From Isoetes taiwanensis (taxonomy: Eukaryota > Streptophyta > Lycopodiopsida > Isoetales > Isoetaceae), in contig JAJEKV010000014.1 of NCBI GenBank assembly GCA_021234155.1, positions 19,545,513-19,609,512 of the forward strand: a stretch of 64,000 nt of DNA, given 5' to 3'. Positions 32,444-44,921 of the stretch are shown here, one piece after another. Position 1 is the stretch's first letter, and every line of letters starts with the position of its first letter. A program made the position numbers and the translations under genes. Under the pieces are notes generated by a model, which did not search any database, was not told the DNA's origin, and was given only the letters and a program-made list of their open reading frames with translations.

Positions 32444-35400
32444 AAAATGATGCCGTCCCTCAAAGATCAAGACTACTGTTGTTGCGGGCAACACATCATG
32501 ATCATCGCTTAGGACCGGCCAAAAGTGAACAAATCAAAGTTTGTGGAAGTCTCACTTTGTTTCATCCGGTGGTGACGAGCTCACACTCTATCTATTTTTG
32601 AAAGCATTCTCTATAGATAGATAGAGGTAGCTGATTATATATTAAAGACAGGTATAGATATAAAAAACTTCCATTTGTTGTTATATTATAATACAGAGTT
32701 ATTAACCTCGCACTGTTTAATAGAAAGTCATTCTAATCATATTAACTTCTGTGTATATACCACTATATATTCTCCCTTCACTTTACAAGTGATTTTATTA
32801 CAGCCAGGCTTAATGTAATTTTGGATCTAAATTTCGTTTTTCCTATTTTGGTACAAATTTAACAACTCATATATTGCTATTGTGAGTGTTTAGATGCCTC
32901 TGACATTTATAGTTACCCTTTTATAGAATTATATATTGTAATCAGATATTCCATCTTGACCTATATAATGTTAATATTAATTACGCATTGACGTTCTTTA
33001 TTTATTTCTCATAACCTTGTTATAACATTATCTAAGTCTCAAGTTATTCCCTTAGGAGTTTGTGTAAGACATACATACTTATCCCCTTCTATTATATTTG
33101 ATTATGTGCTTAATAACTTGCTCCTTTTCGATTATCTTTAATGTTTCCACACTCACACTCTCTATCTTTAGCATAGATTACAAATCATATGAGGACGGAT
33201 GTATAATCATTTACCAAAGGCCGATATTCTTATATTTGATTTACTTATTCATTTTATTGTTATTTTCATAAATTTATCACACATATACGCATTAATCTTA
33301 TAGTTATAGGACACAGTACAAATGACATATACATTCGACGCCATTGGTACCGCCCGGCCGCTATCCCAAAGCAGTGCTATGGCTATGTAATCGCCCCAGA
33401 TCACGTAAGGCCGCCAGACTATGGTGTCCACGGCGGAAGCATTGAAACCATGCGTGGTCTGCCCTGAGCATGTAAGATGGTGATGACTGAGGAAGTCCCG
33501 GGCTCCTACTTGAAGTAGAAGTGCTGAATGTTGGGAATAAGGAGTGTTGCGATGTCTCTATTTTGGATGGATACTCGAGAAAAATTGGTATGACGCTGTT
33601 TGGTATGTAAGTGAAATACTGGACCTAAAAATTATGAGGATTGATGTATGATGCGGCATCTAGATTGCTATTCAACGTAGAAGGAGACTATATATAGCAC
33701 GATATATCTGATGGAGAAGTGGTTTATGATTATCTACTAGACCATGTTAAGGAGGTACTATACTAAGGTGGAAACTGGATTATAAGTACCCAGCTCCTGA
33801 GAGGGAAAACACTTTAAAAGTGTAGGTTTCGACCATGATGGTGCAGGCATAGAATGTCGACTCGACATTGTATAGCTATTGCTACGTGAAGCGAGGTATG
33901 ATTCGTGGAACGGTAGAGAATAATGTTGTATGAGGATGTTGATCCATAAATTATGGATTATAAAATTACACATATATTGTGCTTGGTAAAGAGATTGATG
34001 TTCCTGAGGTGTGAAACAAAGACGCAAGATTATAGACGACTAAGAAGACCACGTAGGCACGTGAATACACTTAATAACGTTGGTCAAATGCATGATCCTT
34101 ATGCAGGGTGAAAATTAAGGAAATGGCCAGATCCTATGTCGGCCGGGGGTATGTAGACGCCGGATAAGAGACTGGACAATAGTGTGGAACGTAGTTTTCC
34201 CACAAGGTCGAACTGACGAAGGCAGGAATAAGCATTCTGTAAGACTGCTAGAATGGAAGACGACAATTGCTAGCAAAAGGTGCAACCGTCTGAAAGCTAC
34301 AAAGTATGTTGGAGCTCTGGCGAAGCTTATTCTATGAAGGAAAGTTGACGTTGAACTAATGATACATTGGACACTTTGAAGAGACCAAAGCCTGGAATAT
34401 GAAGAAGGGAGGCATCCAATGAACATCTGGCCAAGGAGGATGTGCTCTGGACTTGGTATCGTGTGTGCATCCCGAGGAGTAGTTCCGCGTTGGTAGATGT
34501 GTATTAGGACCATTTACTAGGAACATAACTATTTAAAGATAGGGTATATACTAGAACTTTTAGTTCACATATATGAATACAGAGGTAATGAAGATAAGAA
34601 TTCCTATAGTAGACATTAAGTATGTCCACTAGGAACTTAGGGTGGCATGTGCCCCTATGGAATTTATGACTAGAGCGTGAGGACCAAGGCAACCTAAGGA
34701 TAGAGAGTCTAGAAGGTGTGGTGTGAAATCCACAGCATATATAGGAGAAGCATCTAGGGGCTACGTCAACGAATTATATATGAGTCTAGAGTTAGGGTTG
34801 GTGCACACATGTTACTATATCTCATAATAACAACGTAGTGGTTTCGGATGTTTGAAGGATTTAGTAGTATTACATACTACACTAGCGAGGATATCAAGGA
34901 TGTCGATTGTGACATCCAGATGTATGTCATATTAGAATATTCGTACAGGGCTGGTGGCATATTACGTGACAATGTTTACAGAAGAAGCATAATGATATGC
35001 TTATATACAAAGATATTGGGTTAGGTATGCTTTACCAGAGATAAGCATTCAAGTTATCCGAATGGTTAGAGTTGACTATCATAGATACGTCGTACTAAGG
35101 AAGATGAGAAAAGTTTAAATGAGTGAGAATAGCTAGAGTAAGTCTAGCATATACGGTGATGTTACGTTCAAAAACATCCCGAGGATGGTTGGAACGGTAT
35201 TGGAATAACCGATAATGAGAGCTTAACTACTCAAAGGTTCTAGATACCAATGTATTAGTTCAACGTTATAAGCTAAGAGCATTTATTTGGTTTTGGGAAT
35301 GAAAAGATATATAAGAATATCGCGTCCCCTGATGGAAGATAAGAAGGAGTACGATGACTTTGGCGATTATACCTTTAGGGGTAACCAAGAAGAGGGCAGT

Positions 35401-36037
35401 ACATAGGAATTCCAAGTCCCCATAAAATCAAGACGAGGTGTATTGATCAGAACGGTTAAGATTATATAGACCAGTAGTCCATATAATCGAAGAGTTACCC
35501 TACACGCGGTGAACAATTCTAGGTACAGAAGTAGAAGCTGGAGGATCCGTTTCCTTGCGGCATAGACCCGTTAGAGATTATGACTTTGAAACTCTTAAGA
35601 GGGTAAGGAATTGGATAATCATATGACGCTTACTAACGAAGATTGAAACATTGGATTTTCCTATTAGAAGATCAGGGGGTTTTAGTGCCTCCGCTTCATT
35701 ATGAGGGAGCCAAAGACGACAACATTCAAAGGGATCAAAAGTTGAGGTTGACATGCTAACTTAAGATAAATAGGTTAGGTGTGACAAAACATGGCGAAAC
35801 GCAAATTAACTGAAGGAACCTTTAGAAAAGGCCTTGGACTTTGGTAGAAACCTTTGGAACTATGGCATAATCCCATGGGAAAATTATAGTTTATGTACGG
35901 GGTTAAAGTACCATAAGTTTAAATTCATCCCTTTTAGGTCAACCCCTTAGGTTAAGATACTCCATGGTGGCATACCTTTATTGGGTGACGTGTCAGCTTA
36001 TTTATACGTATACCGTATAAATACATGGAACGTCACA
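32444..36037 (-). other. interior of the element, largely non-coding
   Basis: About 3.6 kb of AT-rich DNA. The ORF at 34115-34513 (minus) shows faint integrase-like spacing but no certain catalytic triad. At 35990-36037 a sequence equals the start of an LTR (TGTGACGTTCCATG on the minus strand). Confidence 0.5.
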
Positions 36038-36050
36038 TTCTCCCCCTCTT
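36038..36050 (-). other. second polypurine tract beside an internal LTR start
   Basis: AAGAGGGGGAGAA on the minus strand directly precedes TGTGACGTTCC at 36037. This duplicates the arrangement at 32431-32443 and shows that the 3' end of a second related element lies inside the first. Confidence 0.7.
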
Positions 36051-37086
36051 AGAAAATAATGCTGTCCTCAGCATTGGGGTTAGTTAACAAATGAAACTGC
36101 AATAGAAGGAAGTATACATAAAAAGGAAGGTAATTCCTTATTTCTATGAGAAACTAGCTTTCCCACATGATCCATACCTGGATCAGGCAGAGGTGACGCC
36201 ATGGGTTACATGGAGGTATAAGTTAGGATATATATAGGACTCGAACATGGATACAAGTCCGTGTTGTCTCAACATAGATAATTGTAGAAAGGCTCACAAA
36301 GTACAAGGCAAGCACCTTCATGACTCCAGGTAATTCACGATTTATACGAAGGCGCTTAAATGCGGATGTCAAGTCATTTGGAATGCCAGAACAGCAGCAT
36401 GACATCATGACAGAGAAATGTAATGAGTAACATTTCCAGGATGTAGGACAATGTTGGATTATAACCCCCAATGATAGGTAGGTTTACAACATAAGGGCCA
36501 TATAATAGCGGCTTGGAAGCCACAAGACGGTTAACGGATACGTAAAGGAGTAATTGGATTGGTGACTCTACTGAATATAGATCACAACTAAAGGATGATT
36601 TGTATACGATGTGGCAGATGTAAGGGCCAGGGTACTGAAAATTGGCCATAGACGTAGAAAACATATTGACGAGATAAAGGACCCTGATGCATGATATTTA
36701 GCAATCTGGATAGAAAGGTTACTATCTAACATGAAGGGTGGTCATTGCTAATATACAAAGGTAGACTTGCGGCTTGAAAGGTAGCGAGAGCTGAAAAACT
36801 CCTTAAAGATTTGGTGCATGGCTTAGGGAAGAAGACCTCCATGTCCTAAGACGAGATGGTGAATTGAATTCACCAAGGATATTTTTAATAAATAGATAGA
36901 TAGGTAGATAGCATTTATATGTCATGCCACATTGGCAAAATGTCCATGAAGACATATGATTTTACCCCCGAGACTTGAACACAAGATCTCGTAATAGAGG
37001 AGGCCTATCTTGAGGGGTCTTTGGGTGGTACTGTCCTTTGGGATGTTCACATAACCCCTTGGAATATGTAAGTTCATTTGTGGAAC

Positions 37087-37335
37087 TTAATGCCATTTGG
37101 GCACTAAAGGAATGGTTGGAAATACTTTGCGCCAACCATATCTGGATACCCTAGAAGGAGGTGAGTAATCAACAATGGTTGGGTGGCATTGGATTGTACG
37201 GGAGAACAGTTCTAAAAGAGGGTAGACTGCTGTCACTTTGACAGGCGTATGGTACAGATGATTAATGACATCCATATAGATGGTGAAGTTTGGCACAAAG
37301 TGTTGACAATATTGTGGGGGTTCTAACACAAGCAC
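37087..37335 (-). pseudogene. RT C-terminal remnant of the minus-strand element
   Basis: 82 codons with HFVPNFT, MDVINHL and HTPVKVT, the end-of-RT block seen before RNase H in Ty3/gypsy polyproteins. No catalytic motif is in frame. Confidence 0.55.
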
Positions 37336-37963
37336 TCACTACGTATTACAGAGTTTGTACCGTGGTCTGGGAAAATGGTCCATAAAAAGAACACGTCCAT
37401 TGGGAAGAAGTAGTGAGGGGTGGTAGGATTAAAGCTACCCATGGTCTAGAGGGGTGCTGCATGGCAGTCCCTAGTTGGTTGGGCGAAAAGAAATCCTTTC
37501 TCTAGGAAATGAGACGAGTCAAGGTTGGCACTAGAGAGAGACAACGTTAATTATAAATATGTGTATAAAACATTACTTATATAACGTCGAATAAGGTCTA
37601 ATATAAAGCATATGAATGTAGTATGGACTGAATCATGGCAAGGGCCGAAGAAACTGTGTTATCAAGGCATCTACCAAAGGAAAAATAATTAAAGTTATGG
37701 ATCGAGGAACGCCGATAACTGGACATTATTATCGTCGCCTAAGAATATCCAAGGATATAACACATGCTGCTATTCTAGAGAGTTGCTCTGTCGTTAATTA
37801 AATTCCAGAATTAGTCCCACCAAGTGAGTTGATGTTATAATAACAAGTTGGCCGGACTTGCTAGATTACGTCGTGTCATTTGGTCGGTTTATTCCTAGGG
37901 GATACTAGCTTTATATATGGTTAACAGTTATCCGGTTGACTATCCCGTAGCTATAGCAAGAGT

Positions 37964-38098
37964 GCTTACTCCGGCGGCTATGGCGGGAGAGCTTGCTCCG
38001 GCGGCTATGGCGGGAGAGCTTGCTCCGGCGGCTATGGCGGGAGAGCTTGCTCCGGCGGCTATGGCGAGAGAGCTTGCTCCGGCGGCTATGGCGCCTCC
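37964..38098 (+). repeat. 27-bp minisatellite, five units, in frame
   Basis: Five units start at 37964, 37991, 38018, 38045 and 38072, each close to GCTTGCTCCGGCGGCTATGG plus 7 bases. Both strands stay open. The plus strand would encode AMAGELAPA repeats (ORF 37917-38135). GC-rich in an AT-rich setting. Confidence 0.95.
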
Positions 38099-38181
38099 AC
38101 TTCGTGGGTTTACCAAAGGCACGCCTCTAATTTAAATAGGAAAGTAGATGCACTATAAATATTATATCCCTTCAAGAAAGA

Positions 38182-38240
38182 AGTTGGCTTATTGGTAAAG
38201 GTGTTGGCTTGGGTGCAGAAGGTCAGGGGTTCAAGACCCC
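38182..38240 (+). repeat. tRNA-like Pol III promoter pair, first copy
   Basis: A-box-like TGGCTTATTGG (38185-38195) and B-box GGTTCAAGACC (38228-38238) are spaced as in a tRNA gene, with a T-arm GGGG...CCCC. No anticodon arm or acceptor stem pairs, so a tRNA-derived repeat is preferred over a tRNA. Confidence 0.5.
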
Positions 38241-38337
38241 ATAGTGCCTTTTAACTATAAAAGTTGCTATGCAGAGAAATAGAGTACTATATGTGTATAA
38301 GAAATATGTGAAACACAAATGTTACATTCAAGAGAGA

Positions 38338-38396
38338 GCTTGGTGTGGTGGTAGGCACCTAGGCTTGGAGTTGAGAGGTCATGGGTTCAAATTTGG
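38338..38396 (+). repeat. tRNA-like Pol III promoter pair, second copy
   Basis: A-box-like TGGTGTGGTGG and B-box GGTTCAAATTT at the same spacing as the copy 155 bp upstream. The B-box is weaker. Confidence 0.4.
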
Positions 38397-38849
38397 ATTG
38401 GGCGCCAAAATAATATGTATATAAAAAAAAATACAAAAATTTTTATACGGCGGAAATACGCGTTTTATACGGTCGGGCGCCGACGGCATTATACGCGCTC
38501 CTACCATGATTCTGAGTCGCCGAAAAGCAGGCGGCGCCCGAGTTGACTTTCGGGGCCCCTCCTTGACCATTTTTTGCCAGCTAACGACTGTCCTAGGGTA
38601 TTTGGGGTACGCCCGATCCAATGGAGCCATTTCCGCCTTCATCCCAGCTACCTACAAAAAGTTATAGCCCCTCCAAACTTGGGTCCTCCAGTCGCCCTAA
38701 CTTCTTTAAACCTACAATTTCTTACTTTAACCTAACACAAAGCCAAACATCAAAGAACTAACAATCACACTAGCTTAGCCTCCTACCTAGCCGACGAACT
38801 ACGAGTTAGAGTCTGGCCAGTGCCATGATTCCGGTCAACCAGAATCATG

Positions 38850-38861
38850 GCTCTGATACCA
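38850..38861 (-). promoter_or_regulatory. primer-binding site (initiator Met-tRNA)
   Basis: TGGTATCAGAGC on the minus strand, one base from the LTR edge at 38863. Confidence 0.95.
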
Positions 38862-38862
38862 C

Positions 38863-40552
38863 TGTGACGCTCCCTGAATATATACGACACCCGGACGTAT
38901 ACATACGGGGACTTTCCCCTCCCATGGCGACCACCTCGCCATGAGCAGGGCCCTCCGTCTATTCCGGCCACCCATATTATGGTGCCCGAAAGAAGGACAC
39001 GAAGGGGTCATTCGGCCCACGCCTTCAATGGGACTCCTACGTCGCGGAAGCATGAATACAAGGGTTAGCACACAACATAAATCACATATAAATAACCACA
39101 ACGAAGGGTGGCGCATCCATCCAAATACCAACGGCAAAGAATATGCATCTAAAACTAAGAAAACACCCAAACCTCAGGTTCTACCCCGGCTCAGACTCCA
39201 GTGAGGATCGACTGACGGTTGGGCCTCAAGAGATCAGCAGACCGAGTCTTGGCATGGCGTTGGCTGGCATAGAACATCGGCTAGGGTTGTCCACTCCATC
39301 CGCCCCTCCTGTGCACACTTTGCAGATGGGTCAATTCACGCTATGGCTTCGCTATAGCCTTCCGGAGACGCAGGCTCGAGGCATCACCCTGCTGAGCCTA
39401 CTCCAGGGTTCATGAAGCCCCGGTCCGATGAGGCAGGTCAGGGAAGCGTCCCCTTCCAGAATCACAGTGGTTCCATGGGTGAGCTAGAGAATACGTGCCG
39501 CATCAGCGACCCCCGCATCCGTACCCGACTTACTCACCCTAAATCTACTCAAAGTGCAAGGTGCCCCATACGGGTCACACCTCTACACCCAGGGAGTGTC
39601 AGACCCATACCCGGCCCTCTACGTGACCGGCTATCAGGCCTAGCCCACTGTAGGAGTCTCAGGAGCCTTTTATGTTCGTGCAAGACCCCACCCCCACTTC
39701 ACCACTGTGTTCCTTGTCTGGTGCTAAGCCAGTCCATAGCGTCTATGACCCGGTGGGCTCTTGTACACAGGCCGCATTATTGGGAGTTACAGGGTTTTAT
39801 CTAGGAACATACTAACGTATATGAGTTCAGAGGTCTCTACCCCGCCCTTATTTCCCCCATTTCCAGAGTGATACCATACAAAGAACTATCAATCCATCTT
39901 TTTTAAGAACCAAACCAGAATCAGAATATAAAGAGAACTTACCTTTACAATCAAGGGTTAGTTCCTACCATTAAAACACAGAGAGAACAGACAGAACAGC
40001 ACAACAAGTGCCCAACAGGGGCGCTACCCTAGAATTCACAAGCTAAACTACTACTAACCAGTGTTTCGGCTGGAACCATTATCGTGGGGTGCTTCCATCT
40101 TGCTGTAACTAGGGTGGCAGCGACAGCTAGTGGGTGTCTGGCGATTCGGGGGGGTCAACAACAGTCCTTGGGCGCTCAGCTGCTCCTTGGGCGCTCAGCA
40201 ACAGTCCTTGGGCGCTCAACTGCTCCTTGGGCGCCCAGCAGCTCCTCTCCTCCATCTCCAGCTACTCCTAATTCGAATTGGGGCAAAAGCCCTAATTTGG
40301 GTGTCCAAAATGGAAACCATGCCTTGCCCAATCGATTTGGGCCAAGTGGCACCCCCTTGTTGGTGCTAATTAACTAATTTAGCTTAATTAGGGTAATTAG
40401 GCTATATACTTTATAATTATCCACAATGGATTTATTAACATAGCTAAATAAAACCATTGTGGTCGACTCCCACTTAGACAATTACCCCCTTATGTCCTAG
40501 TGACGTGTCCCGGCGTGCATACGTATACCGTATAAATGCCTGGAACGTCACA
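38863..40552 (-). repeat. 5' LTR of the minus-strand element
   Basis: 1690 bp. A minisatellite with repeated CCTTGGGCGC at about 40164-40240 accounts for much of its extra length over the other LTR. Confidence 0.95.
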
Positions 40553-40557
40553 GTCAA

Positions 40558-40930
40558 TAGGGGATAACTTGGGCTAACCTAAAAGGGGTTTTCTTTAGCG
40601 ATGCTGAAATATTAGGGAATAATTAATCTAATTAGGCTAATTAGGTTAATTAATTAGTTAAAATCAACCAATAGGGCAGTGCCACCTAACCCGAATCGAT
40701 TGGCCAAGAGGAACTTGCCAAGTTTGGAGGGCAAATTGGGGCCCTACCCCTAATTCTGCCCCAAATCGATTTGGGAGAGTGGAGGAAGGAGGAGCCACCA
40801 GCTGCTGTGACCAGACTTGGAGAATGGAAGCCTTTCGTGACAATGGCTCCAGCCAAGAGACCGGTTAGTCCCTAGATAGTTTGTGCTTCAGCTCACTTCT
40901 TCGATTAGATGGAATGGTTAATTTCTCTCT
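40558..40930 (+). repeat. continuation of the split plus-strand LTR
   Basis: Continues 30698-30779. It shares the order AATTAGTTAA, GTGCCACCT, CAAATCGAT and GGAGGAGCC with the 1.65-kb LTRs in reverse orientation. Its far end is not resolved; it fades before the F-box pseudogene. Confidence 0.6.
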
Positions 40931-41062
40931 TATGTGTTACTATGATGATGATGGATACTTCTAAATGAATCCACTTCCAATTCCTCTACATCCTGCTCAT
41001 AATACTGATAAGTTGCCACAAAGTTTGGGACTTGGAGAAGGCGCCAAGAACCTCTAAGAAAG

Positions 41063-41993
41063 TTATATTCTAGTGCTGAAATCCGTGAATAAGTAAGTAA
41101 TAACAGTCAGTCTATTTCCGTTGCCAATTGTGAGAAGATGCTTCCATGGCCAATGCCCTATCATCAGTCTAACCAATTCTCTATCTTGAAGCTCAGTGAT
41201 AGATTGAGTGCTTTTGTTACCCACCAAACTCATTGATATGGAGTTGGCATATCCCCCATCAGACAAACCGACATTTATAACTATGGCATTGCCATTGTAT
41301 GGAATGCAAACACTATTAATACCATATGGGCAAAAAAATGCATCGTACACCAACACTTGTTTTTAAAGCTGTAAGTTGCAAGCCTGCTTTTATTGATTAA
41401 TACAGCAGACGAAATGTGCTCCCCTCAAGAACACTATCCCAGTCCAATGTGGCTGTATTACTCCACGAGTTATTTCTTGAGTCAAAAACTTTTGCCCTTA
41501 CTATGTTACCCTTTCTTCCTGTGGCCAAGATCATATAAGCACCTGATTTTTCTGACAGGGCTTTTAGAGAAACGTCTTCAGAAAGCGAAGGTATGATTTT
41601 CCATGGGTTGAGTAAGGGATTTCCAACTTTATACACAACCCCACAATCAGAAATACAGACTAAACCTTTGTCGTAACAAAAAACACGATTTCCAGGAATA
41701 TATAGAGGTCCAAGAAGTCCAATTCTGCCAAAAGGTGCGTGTTTGGGAAATGGTAAATGCCAAGAGCTGAATTCAAAATCACTTTTGAGACTGAGAATAC
41801 CTGTTTGTGGACGACAGAGTTGGGAATAAAGCTCGTAGAAATAGTCTGAAAATAGGATTGTTTTCTTCCATTCCTTGCAAACTATACATAATGGAATAAG
41901 ATGTCCTACCTTTATGAATGCCAAAATGCTTGTTATAACGTCCATGGAGATGAACCGTTGCGCCTCTAGAATAGCTTTAACATGACGTGCCAT
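41063..41993 (-). pseudogene. F-box protein gene, interrupted
   Basis: The first ORF (41993-41397, 198 codons) begins with an F-box-like segment (SMDVITSILAFIKVGHLIPL, VCKEWKKTI) and continues into a Kelch-type associated region (GPLYIPGNRVFCYDKGLVCI, LNPWKIIPS). It ends in a stop; after ~40 bp the same kind of protein resumes in another frame (41356-41063, VYDAFFCPYGINSVCIPYN). The 46-bp break has GT and AG but is short for a plant intron, so a frameshift and nonsense change are more likely. The C-terminus runs out near LTR sequence. F-box proteins of this type are SCF substrate adaptors. Targets unknown. Confidence 0.7.
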
Positions 41994-43683
41994 AGCCAGG
42001 CACTTCTGGTTTCATAATTAGGGCATACTATTCGTTGAAGCTTTTAAATGACATATTTAACAAAACTTGGACTTATTCAAATCTAAAAAATAGCCTTCAA
42101 GAGGATGCCATGATAAAATTTTATCTATTTTTAACTCTTGCAGATTTTAATAATTTCATCAGTTTAATTTTAAATTAAAATTATGATGGCTATTAAACTA
42201 TAAAATTAATTTCTATACTAATTTTCACTCCAATCGATTTAGAATTAAAACTTTTTATGGGAAGAAATATATATGATTAAAATGTTTGGCTTTTCAAAAT
42301 ATTTAAAGAAACTTTTAGGTTGAATAGTTTATTATTGATGAAGTAACTTATAAAATTGCTAAAAAATAGGCTAGTCCCAAATTTCAACAATAATAAATGA
42401 TGTAAAAAATGGTCATTAAAACAAAAGTTTATCATTTAATTAACTTTAACCTAAAACTCTTCTTGAAATATTTTTAAGATGGCTAAGAGTTTATAAATTG
42501 TGAAATCTTCATAGTAATATTAAGTCAATCGCTTATTAAGCCATCAGGTTTCATACACAAAATATCCTGATTGTCGAATTTTAAATTTGTTAAATCACTG
42601 AAAATTGAAATTACATATTCTCGAAATGTGTAATTATAAATAGGTTTCTTCCTCCACCAGCAAGTGGGATCCGTTTAGCTATGCGAGGTTTGCATCGCGT
42701 TGTATTTGAAATTGTTTTCCTTTTATCTTATATTTGTGTCTCTCCCCTCTCAACCCAAAATCTACCCACTCTTGCCTTCCCTCATTGTACAAATCTTAGT
42801 TACCTTGTTATGCAAGAATTAAATGTCACATGGTGCCCTAAATAGCTCTAACTTATACCTCCATAGAACATTTGAACTTCTTGATGACAATGCACCTTTC
42901 ACTTGATGTTGTTACTCTTGGCATTAATAATACTCTATAGTCATGTGATCTATAACTTTCTTGCTTCAAAGCACATCAAGTTTTTGCCTATTCTTCTTCC
43001 CACTGTATATCATATACCATCCCCCAAAAAAAAACAAAGTTCACCCCCTGGCCTACTCTACTGGTAGTTTCAATTATTTTTTCGTACCTCTCGTCCAAGA
43101 TGCAAATAGAGAGTAAGCAAAGTCAAATGCTTCCAATATGAATCTTCTTCATTTTATAATGATAAAGACGTAACCATGGTATCATAACTTTGCAACTGTA
43201 TGTACTTTAGTGTCTTTAAACAACTACCTAAAAATTACCTAAGACATGCAAATGTGGACAATACTTTGAGTTCCAAAAATGGCATTTTAGGTTCCATATT
43301 TATTATCACAATTCTCGCATCAGAGCTACCAAACTTGAATGTTTTTCCATTTATATATTTACTATAGAATCCGAGGACAATCCACCATTGCGCCAGCCTT
43401 TTGTTTCCTTGTAAATGACCTATCTGTGCAGTCCTAAATTGCAAACAACATTAGCTCTTGAGTCGGAAGCTTGCTTTCAAGCTTTTCTATTTTCTGTTAT
43501 TTCTGGTTGCAGACTATAAAACATGGCATTTCTTGCATGCCAAAAATAATTTTGTTAACATTGTTAATTCATCAATAAAGATTATTGCCTCTTTGTTGGA
43601 AGAAGAGTGCAAATCGCAAAAGATAGATCTTTCCTCTTTGGCAATGTTTGCTAACAGAAAGGAATTGTAAGGGGAAAGGAATG
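41994..43683. other. AT-rich intergenic DNA
   Basis: Particularly AT-rich at 42060-42620. It contains no ORF with a recognised motif. The part next to 41994 would be the former promoter of the F-box gene. Confidence 0.6.
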
Positions 43684-44396
43684 GAAATGAAATGAAATGA
43701 AATGTTTATAGATATATGTCTACAGACCACCAGGTCTATGTGACGTTCAACCACACAATTACATATTGTAAATATATCTTCCAGTGCATCTTCTGAAAAA
43801 AATACACTAGATCCCTCCAACTCATCCTCTCATATCTCTTTATATATTAATTTTTCAACATTATCTCCCTATGTTTCAACACTTTAACAATAAATTTATC
43901 GATTCTGTTATATGGCATGTCAAAGAACTCTACCAAGTTGTTACAGCCAATATTATGTTCATCTCTGATATCCCCATATTATACATTGTAGAAGCACATG
44001 CATTTCATCTTCACCCACCTTCATTCTACATAACTTGCAGAGCCTAAGCTCATGTGGGATGTTACTCCAAAGCCCAACTTCCACATGGGAGCTAAGCCTC
44101 ATTCTACTAATTGTATGCCTTAATTTGACGGCCACCCACTCCCTCAAATATTTTGGAGTATGAGGCTGCGAGTTGATACTCTGCCTGTGTTTTTCCTTTT
44201 TATCTTCTAGAACTCTCCTTAATTTTGCCATAACGTGTTCCATTACCCATTCCCTAATATCATTCCATCGCGCATTCAAGTCTGCAATATTTAAATCCCA
44301 CTTTCTCATCCAACATTTTATTTCAGCATACCATCCCTTATGCTTCGTAGCCTCTAAGGCCATCCGAGGTAAACTAGATTCATGCATTTCTTGCAC
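43684..44396 (-). mobile_element. 5'-truncated LINE, zinc-knuckle end and TTTCA tail
   Basis: The 145-codon minus ORF (43959-44396) has RHTISRMRLSSHVEVGLW, then LCKLCRMKVGEDEMHVLLQC, the terminal C-x2-C...H...C element of LINE ORF2. About 270 bp of 3' UTR ends in GGTCTGTAGACATATATC and (TTTCA)n at about 43684-43703. This end differs from the CTCCGTGGACG family, so it is a second LINE lineage. Confidence 0.8.
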
Positions 44397-44921
44397 TTTG
44401 CATATACATTTAAGAGTTCTACATAAAGCTTATGATTCAAAAGACATCATCCATAAGCAGGATTGAAGCAATTGAAGCTCTATGTTTATACTTGATTACT
44501 GCACAAGAGTCCACTATCTCTGACACTGGGATGTGGTGCATTAGTAGGATTGATTGGCCAAACCTTTACTTACCGTCTTGATGTCTCGAGGCACCAAATG
44601 CAAGTACCCATCAGGATAGTCTTTGATGTCGTTTTATATTCTTGGTCTAATCCTCTGAGATGTAGGCAGAGGAAGCATTTGTCTCAAGGCACTTCATATA
44701 AAGCAATTGTAGATGGATCAAAATACATTGCACAAGCACAAGCTTGGAAGTAAATCCTTGCAGTACATACTATCAACTATATCGAGATATCTCTAGAATT
44801 TATGAAAATTTGCAGTTATACATATACATTTGCACTTTGATGACATGAGCTAAGTGTATGACAGTTTTTTTTTTATATATTTGTGTGAGGGAGGGAGGGA
44901 GGGAGGGAGAGAGAGATGAAA
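44397..44921. other. spacer before the right arm, with GGGA microsatellite
   Basis: Mostly unassigned. A (GGGA)n run at about 44887-44912 lies next to the short LINE tail. Confidence 0.6.

Larger units (their letters stand above)
30780..40552 (-). mobile_element. decayed chromovirus-like Ty3/gypsy element with 1.65-kb LTRs, inserted in another LTR
   Basis: Both ends are LTRs read on the minus strand from TGTGACGTTCC to GGAGCGTCACA. The target duplication GTCAA lies at 30775-30779 and 40553-40557. The primer-binding site (TGGTATCAGAGC, 38850-38861) is one base inside the right LTR. The polypurine tract AAGGTGGGGAGAA is at 32431-32443. The 6.4-kb interior has no long ORF: a recognisable RT thumb lies at 37087-37335 and possible integrase remnants at about 36374-36664 and 34115-34513. 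A second LTR-polypurine junction occurs at 36037. It is probably a non-autonomous copy. Confidence 0.9.

Noticed and set aside
37940-38122. Minus-strand alanine-rich ORF
   Set aside because: Shadow of the 27-bp minisatellite.
41930-41960. GTCCATGG block resembling the LINE tail GTGGACG
   Set aside because: It is the coding sequence of the F-box start (MDVIT) and lacks the TAAAA and microsatellite.
44170-44470. Plus-strand ORF 44173-44466
   Set aside because: Antisense shadow of the LINE zinc-knuckle ORF on the minus strand.
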